Shown: positions 34,554 to 42,095 of the stretch, in pieces | Position numbering within the stretch: position 1 is the first letter of the stretch | Layout: each line of letters starts with the position of its first letter | Assembly (NCBI GenBank): GCA_016125275.1 | Contig: WGMB01000003.1 | Span: 1,281,896 to 1,345,895, forward strand | Length of the DNA: 64,000 nt | Source: Acidobacteriota bacterium | Lineage (GTDB): Bacteria > Acidobacteriota > Terriglobia > Bryobacterales > UBA6623 | Direction of reading: 5' to 3' | The notes under the pieces: generated by a model | The model's input: the letters and a program-made list of their open reading frames with translations, nothing else | What the model was told of the DNA's origin: nothing | The model's database searches: none | Program-made: the position numbers and the translations under genes

Positions 34554-34850
34554 ATGGCCCATAAGAAAGGACAAGGCACTTCCAGAAACGGTCGCGATTC
34601 GCACTCCAAACGGCTCGGCGTGAAGCGGTTCGCCGGCGAGTGGGTGCACACCGGCACGATCATCGTGCGGCAGCGAGGCACCAAGTTCAAGCCGGGCGAA
34701 AACGTCGGCATCGGCAAGGACGACACGCTGTTCGCCATGGCGCACGGCCTGGTCGTCTTCCGCGACCGCGGGCAGAAGGGCCGCTTCATCGAGATCCAGC
34801 CCCAGGCTTCCAAGTACCCGGAAGCGGTGGAAGAAGCCGCGGCCGCCTAG
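34554..34850 (+). CDS. rpmA: 50S ribosomal protein L27
   Basis: A 98-residue protein starting [19 protein letters not shown], diagnostic for L27, whose N-terminal tail reaches the peptidyl-transferase centre. There is no N-terminal extension of the kind cleaved by Prp in Firmicutes. An AGGAG lies upstream of the ATG. A short Ala/Glu-rich tail ends it. Co-transcribed with rplU. Confidence 0.97.
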   Translation: MAHKKGQGTSRNGRDSHSKRLGVKRFAGEWVHTGTIIVRQRGTKFKPGENVGIGKDDTLFAMAHGLVVFRDRGQKGRFIEIQPQASKYPEAVEEAAAA

Positions 34851-34880
34851 CGCGCCCCGATCGAATTGAGAATCCTCGAG

Positions 34881-34914
34881 AGGGCGGACGCGGGCTGATC
34901 CCCGCTTCCGCCCT
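34881..34914 (+). terminator. Strong hairpin between rpmA and obgE
   Basis: Outer arms AGGGCGGA (34881-34888) and TCCGCCCT (34907-34914) plus inner GCGGG/CCCGC give a near-continuous 13-bp stem. The tail is TCTCGC, without a T run, so it may be an attenuator or an mRNA-stabilising hairpin that sets a lower level of obgE relative to the ribosomal proteins. Confidence 0.5.
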
Positions 34915-34933
34915 TCTCGCTGTCTAGACCGTC

Positions 34934-35959
34934 ATGTTTCTCGACGAGGCGACCATCAAGGTCAAGGCCGGCGACGGCGGCAACGGCGTCACCGCCTTCC
35001 GCCGCGAAAAATTCGTGCCCCGCGGCGGCCCCTCCGGCGGCGACGGCGGACGCGGCGGCGACGTCGTGCTGCGCTCGTCCAAGCAGCACAACACGCTCAT
35101 CCACTTCCGCTACAACCCCGAGCACCGCGCCGACCGCGGCCGCCACGGCGAAGGTTCCAACCGCACCGGCCGCAGCGGCAAGCCGCTGGTGCTGTCGGTG
35201 CCGCCCGGCACCATCCTCTACGACGCCGTGACGGGCGAGAAGCTGTTCGACTTCGACCAGCCCGACCAGGAGTTCGTGGCCGCGCGCGGCGGCGACGGCG
35301 GACGCGGCAACGCCCGCTTCACCAGCTCCACCAACCAAGCCCCGCGTCATCATGAGGACGGCTGGCCCGGCGAGGAGCGCTCGCTGCGGCTGGAGCTGAA
35401 GCTGCTGGCCGACGTCGGCCTAGTCGGCTTCCCCAACGCCGGCAAGTCCACGCTGATCTCGCGCATCTCCGCCGCCAAGCCCAAGATCGCCGACTACCCC
35501 TTCACCACCCTCGAGCCCAGCCTCGGCGTGGTCGATCTGGGCGACTACGAGACCTTCGTCGTGGCCGACATCCCGGGCCTGATCGAGGGCGCCCACGAGG
35601 GCCACGGCCTCGGCGTGCAGTTCCTGCGCCACATCGAGCGCAACGCGGTCCTGCTGCACCTGATCGACGCCAGCGACCTGGCCACCGTCGACGCCGAAGA
35701 GAGCTTCCGCGTCATCTTGAGCGAGCTCGACAGCTTCTCGCCCGACCTGCTCGCCAAGCCCATGGTGCTGGCCGCCACCAAGATCGACGCCGCGCAGGAC
35801 GCCGGCCGGGTGGACCAGTTGCGCGCTCTGGCCGAGCGCGAGAAGATGCCCTTTTTCGCCATTTCCGCGGTCACCGGTGAAGGCCTGCAGCCCCTGCTGC
35901 GCGCTTTGTACGAGATCGTCCGGCGGCAGCGGGAGGAAGCGACCGCCGAAGAGTCGTGA
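34934..35959 (+). CDS. obgE: GTPase Obg/CgtA
   Basis: A 341-residue ribosome-assembly and stress GTPase. The glycine-rich Obg fold occupies residues 1-158 ([21 protein letters not shown]), then the G domain with G1 GFPNAGKST (165-173), G3 DIPGL and G4-like ATKID. It lacks the extra C-terminal OCT domain of Gram-positive Obg. The stop overlaps nadD by 4 bp (GTGA), linking the two in translation. Confidence 0.96.
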   Translation: MFLDEATIKVKAGDGGNGVTAFRREKFVPRGGPSGGDGGRGGDVVLRSSKQHNTLIHFRYNPEHRADRGRHGEGSNRTGRSGKPLVLSVPPGTILYDAVTGEKLFDFDQPDQEFVAARGGDGGRGNARFTSSTNQAPRHHEDGWPGEERSLRLELKLLADVGLVGFPNAGKSTLISRISAAKPKIADYPFTTLEPSLGVVDLGDYETFVVADIPGLIEGAHEGHGLGVQFLRHIERNAVLLHLIDASDLATVDAEESFRVILSELDSFSPDLLAKPMVLAATKIDAAQDAGRVDQLRALAEREKMPFFAISAVTGEGLQPLLRALYEIVRRQREEATAEES

Positions 35960-36588
35960 AGATCGCCCTGTTCGGAGGTTCCTTCGACCCCATCCATCAC
36001 GGTCACCTCACGGTGGCCCGGGCGGCGGCTGACGCCTTCGATCTCGACCGCGTGCTCTTTGTGGTCTCCGGCGATCCGCCTCACAAGGCCGGACTGCTGC
36101 GGGCGGCCTACGAGGATCGCCAACGCATGGCCGAGCTGGCCTGCCGCGCCGACGCCCGCTTCGAAGCCCCGCGGCTGGAAGACCCGGCCCGGCTCGACGG
36201 CCGGCGTAGCTATTCGGTGGACACCATCGAGCGCCTCCAGGCCGAGCTCGGCCCCGGCGACCGGCTCTACTTTCTGCTCGGCGAAGACGCCTTTCGGGAC
36301 CTGGGGATCTGGCACCGCCTCGACGACGTGATCCGCTCGGTCGAGTTCCTCGTCGTCAGCCGCCCGGACTCGGACTCGCAGCCGGAGCCGAACCAGCCCG
36401 GCCTCCGCGCGCACTGGCTGCGCGGAGTGAGCAACCCGGTCTCCTCGACCGAGGTGCGCCGCCGGATCGCTGCTGGGGAATCCGTGGACGGGCTGATGCC
36501 GCGGGAAGTCGCCGAATATGCCCAACGGCGCGGGCTGTATCGAGCTGCCGCAGCGGCAAGGCCGGACAGGAATGTCCGGCCCCACTGA
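35956..36588 (+). CDS. nadD: Nicotinate-nucleotide adenylyltransferase
   Basis: A 210-residue nucleotidyltransferase that makes nicotinate adenine dinucleotide in NAD synthesis. It has the HxGH-type site in [12 protein letters not shown] (7-18) and the C-terminal S-S-T-E-V-R motif of the family. It starts with GTG overlapping the obgE stop. The last residues (about 200-210, [10 protein letters not shown]) are encoded by a copy of the dispersed palindromic repeat at 36560-36587 and are probably not part of the ancestral protein. Confidence 0.95.
   Translation: MKIALFGGSFDPIHHGHLTVARAAADAFDLDRVLFVVSGDPPHKAGLLRAAYEDRQRMAELACRADARFEAPRLEDPARLDGRRSYSVDTIERLQAELGPGDRLYFLLGEDAFRDLGIWHRLDDVIRSVEFLVVSRPDSDSQPEPNQPGLRAHWLRGVSNPVSSTEVRRRIAAGESVDGLMPREVAEYAQRRGLYRAAAAARPDRNVRPH
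36560..36587. repeat. Dispersed palindromic repeat, copy 2 (inverted relative to copy 1)
   Basis: Arms GGCCGGACA (36560-36568) and TGTCCGGCC (36573-36581) around a GGAA loop, followed by CCACTG. The 28 bp equal the reverse complement of copy 1 at 13898-13925. This copy encodes the C-terminal residues and most of the stop codon of nadD. Confidence 0.72.
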
Positions 36589-36594
36589 GGCCCG

Positions 36595-37227
36595 TCAACT
36601 CCTCGTGGAGACGGACATTCCTGTCCGTCGCGCTTCCAGTTTTCCCTGTACAAGCCCCATCAGCTCTTCCGAACAGTAGCTCGGCGGAGCCACGACGTAG
36701 CTGCGGCCCGTCAGCAGGCTGCGGTCGAACCAGGGCCAAGGCTCTGCGTCCGGCGCGGTGAGGGCGAAGGCGTCGGCGCGCGCCAAGTGCCGCCGGGCGC
36801 TAGCCTTGAAGTCTTCCACCCGAAAATCGAGCACGCTCAGGTAGAGGTCGGGCTCGAAGAAGTCCAGGGCGCTGTTGGACTCCAGCAGCACGTGCTCGGC
36901 GCCGCGCAGCCGCTGCCGCAGGGCCTCCGCCGCCGGTCCCAGGGCGCCCTGCGGAGCGCGCGCCCACAGCACCCGCTTGGCGCCGGCGGCCAGCATCCGC
37001 TGAGTGTCCTCGGGGCCGTCGGGGTTGCTCTCCTGCCCGATGGCCCAGCGGTGCAAGGGCTCCTGCGGTTGGCAGTCGCAGGGCTTGCCGTCCTGGGTGC
37101 ACACACCGTGGCCGTACTGCGAGATCTTGACCGCCGTCCAGCCCAGCTCGCGCGTGGCCGACAGGATCGAGCAGGCCAGCGACGTCTTGCCGATATTGCG
37201 GCTGTGGCCGCCCACCGCCAGCAGCAT
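36595..37227 (-). CDS. P-loop NTPase-like protein (MobB/CobQ-like) of unknown function
   Basis: A 210-residue protein with a Walker A motif at its N-terminus (GGHSRNIGKTS, residues 6-16), like MobB and other small SIMIBI-type P-loop proteins, but no obvious MobB partner is nearby. A cysteine-rich stretch C-x7-C-x-C (VCTQDGKPCDCQP, near 42-54) could bind metal. The Asp/Glu in LLESNSALDFFEPDL may belong to the nucleotide site. Its ATG directly abuts the lpxD stop codon, so it is co-transcribed with lpxD. The last residues (TGMSVSTRS) come from palindrome copy 3. Confidence 0.65.
   Translation of the reverse strand: MLLAVGGHSRNIGKTSLACSILSATRELGWTAVKISQYGHGVCTQDGKPCDCQPQEPLHRWAIGQESNPDGPEDTQRMLAAGAKRVLWARAPQGALGPAAEALRQRLRGAEHVLLESNSALDFFEPDLYLSVLDFRVEDFKASARRHLARADAFALTAPDAEPWPWFDRSLLTGRSYVVAPPSYCSEELMGLVQGKLEARRTGMSVSTRS
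36610..36629. repeat. Palindromic repeat, variant copy 3
   Basis: 8-bp arms GACGGACA (36610-36617) and TGTCCGTC (36622-36629) around TTCC, the same core as copies 1 and 2 (GGACA, TTCC loop, TGTCC) with changed outer bases. With copy 2 it forms an inverted pair 28 bp apart, like a two-unit REP/BIME arrangement, at the junction of two convergent genes. Confidence 0.65.
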
Positions 37228-38253
37228 CTACTTGTCCTCGAGCTCCTTCAGCCGCGCCCGCATCTTCTCCACCTCGGCCGCCAGCTTCGGCAGCCGCTCC
37301 ACCAGCGCCAGCTTCTTCATGTGCTCGCGGTACGGGCGCGCCGGCGTGCCCCAATAAGCCTTGCCGCCTTCGAGCGTATGGTTGGGCAGCGGGCCCGCCT
37401 GCCCGCCGACCTGCGCCGCCTTGCCGATCCGGGCGCCCTCGCCCACGCCCACCTGGCCGCCCATCACCACGTAGTCTTCCACCACCACGCCGCCGGAGAA
37501 CCCGGTCTGCGCGGCGATCACCACGTGGTCGCCGAGCCGGCAGTTGTGGCCCACGTGCACCAGGTTGTCGAGCTTCACGCCGTTGCCGATCACCGTGTCG
37601 CCCAGGGCGCCGCGGTCGACCGTGGCGTTGGCCCCGATCTCCGCGTCGTCGCCGATCCGCAAGCCGCCGATCTGCGGAAACTTCTCGTGGCGGCCGTTCT
37701 CGAACACGAACCCAAAGCCGTCCGAGCCCAGCCGCGCCCCGGCGTGTACGATCGCCCGATCGCCGATCCGCACGCCCGGGTAGAGGCTCACGCCGTGGAA
37801 CAGCTTGCAGGCCTCGCCGATGCGAGCCCCCCGGCCGACCCACACGCCCGCCACCAGCGTCGTTCCGGCGCCGATCGCCACGTCGTCCTCGATCACGCAC
37901 TGCGGCCCGATCGAAACCCCTGCGCCCAGCCGAGCCGTGGCGGCCACCGTCGCCGAGGGATGCACGCCCGGCGGCCCCGGCTCAGGCGGATGCAGCGCCC
38001 GTAGCGCGCGGGCGAAGGCGTGGCGCGGCTTGGTCACGCGGATCACCGCAGCGCCGTCCGGGGCCGGAATGTCCGGCGGCAGCAGTAGGCAGCCGGCCTT
38101 CGACGCCAAGGCCGTGGTCGGCTCGCCGCGCCCGTCAAAGAACGCCAGGTGCGTTTCGTCCGCCGCTCCCAAGGCCGCTCCGCCCACGATTTCGCGGTCG
38201 GCGTCGCCCTCCAGGCGGGCGCCCAGCAAGCCGGCGATCTGTGCTGTTTTCAA
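37228..38253 (-). CDS. lpxD: UDP-3-O-acylglucosamine N-acyltransferase
   Basis: A 341-residue lipid A enzyme that adds the second acyl chain to UDP-3-O-acyl-glucosamine. The N-terminal uridine-binding domain (about 1-100) is followed by a left-handed beta-helix of hexapeptide repeats (about 100-290, with VHVGHNCRLGDHVVIAAQTGFSGG carrying the catalytic His) and a C-terminal helix (MKKLALVERLPKLAAEVEKMRARL). The start is TTG (MKTAQIAGLLGA), which fits the family. It shows the cell has a lipopolysaccharide outer membrane. Confidence 0.95.
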   Translation of the reverse strand: MKTAQIAGLLGARLEGDADREIVGGAALGAADETHLAFFDGRGEPTTALASKAGCLLLPPDIPAPDGAAVIRVTKPRHAFARALRALHPPEPGPPGVHPSATVAATARLGAGVSIGPQCVIEDDVAIGAGTTLVAGVWVGRGARIGEACKLFHGVSLYPGVRIGDRAIVHAGARLGSDGFGFVFENGRHEKFPQIGGLRIGDDAEIGANATVDRGALGDTVIGNGVKLDNLVHVGHNCRLGDHVVIAAQTGFSGGVVVEDYVVMGGQVGVGEGARIGKAAQVGGQAGPLPNHTLEGGKAYWGTPARPYREHMKKLALVERLPKLAAEVEKMRARLKELEDK

Positions 38254-38259
38254 ACCTTT

Positions 38260-38306
38260 GGTCCTGTCCCCAACCCGGTGGTCTGGTCCCTACCGGCCGG
38301 TCCCTT
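38260..38306. repeat. Short GGTC...GTCCC repeats between lpxD and the nuclease gene
   Basis: GGTCCTGTCCCC (38260-38271), GGTCTGGTCCCT (38280-38291) and GGTCCCTT (38299-38306) lie in tandem in the 66-bp divergent gap. On the minus strand they read GGGGACAGGACC-like, a type of short dispersed repeat seen in many GC-rich genomes. No function is assigned; the promoters of both flanking genes must be in or next to it. Confidence 0.35.
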
Positions 38307-38319
38307 GTATCTTACTAGG

Positions 38320-39123
38320 ATGGGTTTCGTTCGAGTTTCCCGGCGCTGGCTGGCCGCTGCGATGCTGCTGGCCGCCGCCGCGCCGCAAGCTTGGGGCTGG
38401 AATGAGCTGGTCCACCGGGCCGTCGCGCGGGTCGCTCATGAGCGCCTCACGCCCGAGGCCGAGCGCCGCCACCGGCTGCTGATGGGCGTCGGCTCCAAGC
38501 TCGAGGACGTCGCCGGCTGGGCCGACCAAATCATCGAGGAGCGCCCCGAAACCGAGGCCTGGCACTCCATCACCATTCCGCCCGACGCCACCGAGATCGA
38601 CCTCGACCGCGACTGCCCCGTCGGCGACTGCTCGCCCGTCAAGGTCCGCGAGTGCGTCGGCATCGTACGGCTGGCCTTCAAGACCAAGCCCGAGATCATC
38701 GAGGCCTTCCAGTTCCTGGTGAGCCTCACCGTCGACCTGCACCACCCGCTCAACGCCGGCTATCCGCCCGGCGGCGGCGGGGACGTCGTGCCCGTGGTGC
38801 TCGAAGGCCGCGACATGCGGCTGCGCCATGCCTGGGACGGCCCCATCCTCGGCGACGACGACGACGTGGACGCCCTCGCCGACCGCATCCGCTCGCACAT
38901 CACCTCCGAGAACGCCCGCGAGTGGAGCCGCGGCACCCTCAAGGACTGGACCTGGGAGACGCACCTCACGGCCGTGCGCGTGGCCTACGGCGGCCTGCCG
39001 CAGGGCTCGCCCAAAAAGCTCGACGAAGCCTACATCCGCCAGGCGCGCACCGCCGCCGAGATCCAGCTCGCCAAGGCGGCCGTGCGCCTCGCCGCTCTGC
39101 TCAACGAGACCTGGCTGCAGTAG
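38320..39123 (+). CDS. Secreted S1/P1-type nuclease
   Basis: A 267-residue protein with a signal peptide ending in PQAWG, leaving Trp27 (WNELVHRAV) at or near the mature N-terminus, as in S1/P1 nucleases where the terminal Trp and a nearby His bind zinc. Other ligands fit: DVAGWADQI, WHSITIP, and TVDLHHPLNAGY. These three-zinc enzymes cut single-stranded RNA and DNA and remove 3' phosphates, probably for phosphate or nucleotide scavenging. TATCTT (38308-38313) ends six bases before the ATG. lpxA starts 25 bp after it. Confidence 0.85.
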   Translation: MGFVRVSRRWLAAAMLLAAAAPQAWGWNELVHRAVARVAHERLTPEAERRHRLLMGVGSKLEDVAGWADQIIEERPETEAWHSITIPPDATEIDLDRDCPVGDCSPVKVRECVGIVRLAFKTKPEIIEAFQFLVSLTVDLHHPLNAGYPPGGGGDVVPVVLEGRDMRLRHAWDGPILGDDDDVDALADRIRSHITSENAREWSRGTLKDWTWETHLTAVRVAYGGLPQGSPKKLDEAYIRQARTAAEIQLAKAAVRLAALLNETWLQ

Positions 39124-39135
39124 CCCGGCTGCCGC

Positions 39136-39141
39136 TAGACT
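39136..39141 (+). promoter_or_regulatory. -10-like hexamer 7 nt before lpxA
   Basis: TAGACT ends exactly seven bases before the lpxA ATG, with no ribosome-binding site between. It matches the leaderless-type spacing seen at 1999-2004. No clear -35 is present in the coding end of the preceding gene. Confidence 0.35.
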
Positions 39142-39148
39142 GCTCTCG

Positions 39149-39958
39149 ATGGCCGTCCACCCCTCCGCCCGCGTCGCGCCGACGGCCCGCATCGCCCCGG
39201 GAGCCGAGATCGGCCCCGATGTCGAGATCGCCGACTTCGTCGTGATCGAAGACGACGTGGTCGTCGGTCCGCGCTGCCGCCTGGAGCCGCACGTCTACAT
39301 CAAGCGCTGGACCACGCTCGGCGCCGACAACGAGATCTCCGCCGGAACCGTGCTCGGCACCGATCCGCTCGACAAGAACTTCGACGGCCGCCGCAGCTAC
39401 CTGCGCATCGGCGACGGCAACAAGATCCGCGAGCACTACACCATCAGCCGCGGCACCGAGCCCGAGTCCGAAACCGTGCTCGGCGATCGCAACTACATCA
39501 TGACCTCGGGCCACATCGCCCACAACTGCCGCATCGGGTCGGACTGCGTGATCGCCAGTTGCGCGCTGGTGGCCGGCTACGTCGAGGTCGGCGACCGGGC
39601 GTTCCTGTCCGGTGGCGTGGTCGTACACCAGTTCTCGAAGATCGGCGAGCTGGCGATGATCGGCGGCAACACCCGCGTCAACAAAGACGCCCCGCCCTAC
39701 TTCCTCTATTCCGAGTTCGACATCGCGCCGCGCGGCGTGAACGTGGTGGGCCTGCGCCGGGCGGGCTTCTCCGCCGACCAGATCGCCGTCCTGCGCCGCG
39801 CCTACCGCATCCTGTTCCGCTCGCCCGGCTCGGTGGAGCAGGCCGTCGCCCGCCTGGAATCCGAGCTCGCCGGGCCGCACGTGGCGCGCTTGGTAGAATT
39901 CATCCGAGGCTCCAAGCGCGGCATCTGCCGCCGCAACCGGGCTGACGCGAGCGCCTGA
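39149..39958 (+). CDS. lpxA: UDP-N-acetylglucosamine O-acyltransferase
   Basis: A 269-residue enzyme for the first step of lipid A synthesis. Residues 1-190 form the hexapeptide beta-helix; the catalytic histidine is in SGHIAHNCRIG. Product-binding residues follow in the GGVVVHQFSKIG region and a helical C-terminus ends the protein (LRRAYRILFRS). The length fits the family. Its stop codon overlaps the ATG of the S46 peptidase gene by 1 bp (TGATG). lpxD lies on the other strand 0.9 kb away, an unusual separation from the common lpxD-fabZ-lpxA cluster. Confidence 0.95.
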   Translation: MAVHPSARVAPTARIAPGAEIGPDVEIADFVVIEDDVVVGPRCRLEPHVYIKRWTTLGADNEISAGTVLGTDPLDKNFDGRRSYLRIGDGNKIREHYTISRGTEPESETVLGDRNYIMTSGHIAHNCRIGSDCVIASCALVAGYVEVGDRAFLSGGVVVHQFSKIGELAMIGGNTRVNKDAPPYFLYSEFDIAPRGVNVVGLRRAGFSADQIAVLRRAYRILFRSPGSVEQAVARLESELAGPHVARLVEFIRGSKRGICRRNRADASA

Positions 39959-42012
39959 TGTCCATCCTCCGAATCGCCCTCTGCCTGCTGCTGCCGGCCT
40001 CTTTCGCCTTTGCCGACGAGGGCATGTGGCCCTACAACCGGCTGCCCTTCGACCAGCTCGAAAAGGCTCACCGGTTCCACCCGGACCAGGCCTTTTTGCA
40101 ACGCCTGCAGCAGGCTTCGGTACGGCTCAACAACGGCGGCTCGGGCTCCTTCGTCTCGCCCCAGGGGCTGCTGATGACCAACCATCACGTCGCCTCGGAC
40201 TGCATCCGCAAGGTCAGCTCGGAGGGCCACGACTACATCGCCGACGGCTTCTATGCCACCGCCCGCTCGCGCGAGCTCAAGTGCCCCGACCTCGAGCTCA
40301 ACGTGCTGATGAGCATCGAAGACGTCACCGAGCAGGTCAACGCCGACCTGAAGCCCGAGATGTCCGATGCCGAGCGGCTCGACGCCCAGAAGGCCGCCCA
40401 GGCGCGCATCTCCAAGGACTGCCAGGATTCCACGCTGCTGCGCTGCGACATCGTCAACCTCTACCAGGGCGGCGTCTTCGACCTCTACCGCTACAAACGC
40501 TACAGCGACGTGCGGCTGGTCTTCGCGCCGGAGTTCCAAGTGGCCTACTTCGGCGGCGATCCGGACAACTTCACCTATCCGCGCTACTGCCTCGACGTCT
40601 CGTTTCTGAGGGTCTACGAGAACGATCAGCCCGCCACCCCGCCGGCCTGGTTGCCGTTCGACGCCAAGGGATCCCAGGAGGGCGACTTCACCATCGTCTC
40701 CGGCCATCCCGGTACGACGCGCCGCCTGCTCACCGCCGACGAGCTGGCCTTCGAGCGCGACGTGCGGTTGCCGTTCACCCTGGACTGGCTGCACGCCCTG
40801 GCCAACGACGTGGAGGCCTACGGGCGCGGCGGCGGCGAGGCGGCCCGGCTCTCCCGCGACGAGCTGTTCCGCTTCAACAACTCCATCAAGGCGCTCACCG
40901 GCGAGCTCGCCGGCCTGCGTGACCGCGAGCTGTTCGACGCCAAGCGCGCCAAGGAGCAGCAGTTGCGCGAGCAGGTGGCCGCCAACCCGGACCTCCAGAA
41001 GAAGTTCGGCGACGCCTGGGAGCGCATCGCCGAAGCCCAGAAGACCAAGCGGCTGATCTATGAGGAGTACCGCCTGCTCGACGGCTACGGCTTCTACTCC
41101 AAGTACTTCACCATCGCCAAGACGCTCTACCGCCTCTCCGAGGAGCTGCCCAAGCCCAACGAGGAGCGGCTGGAGGAGTATCGCGACACGGCTTTGCAGT
41201 CGCTCGAGCAGCAGCTCTATTCCCCGGCGCCGATCTACCCGGAGATCGAGACCGTCAAGCTCGCCGCCAGCCTGCAGTTTCTGCGCGACCGGCTCGGCCC
41301 CAACCACCCGCTCGTCAAGAAGGTTCTGGGCGACCGCACCGCGCGGGAAGTCGCCGCCGAGCTGATCCAGGGCACCAAGTTGGCGGACGTGGAGCTGCGC
41401 AAGACACTCGCCGCCGACCAGGCCGCTCAGGCCAAGACCTCCGACGACCCCATGCTGGTGTTGGCGCGCGCCATCGACTCCGAGGCCCGCCGGCTGCGCA
41501 AGAAGTATGAGGACGAGGTCGAGGCGGTCGAGTCCGCCAACGGCGCCGCCATCGCCCGCGCCCGCTTCGCCGTCTCCGGCGATTCGGTCTACCCGGACGC
41601 CACCTTCACTCTGCGGCTGGCCTTCGGCCGGGTGCTGGCCTACCTGGAGAACCGCCGCCGCATCGACGCCTACACCACCATCGAAGGCCTGTTCGCGCGC
41701 GCCACCGGCGAGGACCCCTACGTGCTGCCCGACCGCATCCTCAAGGCCAAGGCCCGGCTCAAGAAGGACACGCCCTACAACCTGGTCAGCACCAACGACA
41801 TCACCGGCGGCAACTCCGGCAGCCCCCTGCTGAGCCGCGAGGGCAAGATCATCGGGCTGATCTTCGACGGCAACATCCAGTCGCTGTCCAACGACTTCCT
41901 CTATAGCGAGAAGCAGGCGCGGGCGGTGAGCGTGGACGTGCGCGGCATCCTCGAGATGCTGCGCAACGCCTACCGGGCCCGGCGCTTGGACGCCGAATTG
42001 ACCACGCACTGA
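39958..42012 (+). CDS. Secreted S46 family dipeptidyl-peptidase (DPP7-like)
   Basis: A 684-residue protease with signal peptide (MSILRIALCLLLPASFAFA). It has the S46 N-terminus DEGMWPYNRLP, the catalytic His in MTNHHVASDC (76-77), the Asp region YFGGDPDNFTYPRY and the catalytic Ser620 in TGGNSGSP. After it, Gly638 (LIFDGN) occupies the position that is Gly in DPP7 and Arg in DPP11, so dipeptides with hydrophobic P1 residues are the likely product. Periplasmic dipeptide release fits a protein-degrading lifestyle. It overlaps lpxA by 1 bp. Confidence 0.9.
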   Translation: MSILRIALCLLLPASFAFADEGMWPYNRLPFDQLEKAHRFHPDQAFLQRLQQASVRLNNGGSGSFVSPQGLLMTNHHVASDCIRKVSSEGHDYIADGFYATARSRELKCPDLELNVLMSIEDVTEQVNADLKPEMSDAERLDAQKAAQARISKDCQDSTLLRCDIVNLYQGGVFDLYRYKRYSDVRLVFAPEFQVAYFGGDPDNFTYPRYCLDVSFLRVYENDQPATPPAWLPFDAKGSQEGDFTIVSGHPGTTRRLLTADELAFERDVRLPFTLDWLHALANDVEAYGRGGGEAARLSRDELFRFNNSIKALTGELAGLRDRELFDAKRAKEQQLREQVAANPDLQKKFGDAWERIAEAQKTKRLIYEEYRLLDGYGFYSKYFTIAKTLYRLSEELPKPNEERLEEYRDTALQSLEQQLYSPAPIYPEIETVKLAASLQFLRDRLGPNHPLVKKVLGDRTAREVAAELIQGTKLADVELRKTLAADQAAQAKTSDDPMLVLARAIDSEARRLRKKYEDEVEAVESANGAAIARARFAVSGDSVYPDATFTLRLAFGRVLAYLENRRRIDAYTTIEGLFARATGEDPYVLPDRILKAKARLKKDTPYNLVSTNDITGGNSGSPLLSREGKIIGLIFDGNIQSLSNDFLYSEKQARAVSVDVRGILEMLRNAYRARRLDAELTTH

Positions 42013-42045
42013 GCGACGAGACCGGGCCCGCTTTGGCGGACCCTG

Positions 42046-42051
42046 GATAAT
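42046..42051 (+). promoter_or_regulatory. -10-like hexamer before the TonB-like gene
   Basis: GATAAT 44 bases upstream of the GTG at 42096, in the 83-bp gap after the S46 gene. It would give a leader of about 38 nt. The -35 side (CTTTGG) is weak. Confidence 0.3.
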
Positions 42052-42095
42052 GGGAGCTGAGACCGGGGCGCGAGCGCGGTCTCGGGTGCAACCTG

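Noticed and set aside
38062-38080. GGCCGGAATGTCCGG as another copy of the dispersed palindrome
   Set aside because: It lies within conserved lpxD coding sequence, lacks the ACA/TGT parts of the stem, and looks like chance similarity.
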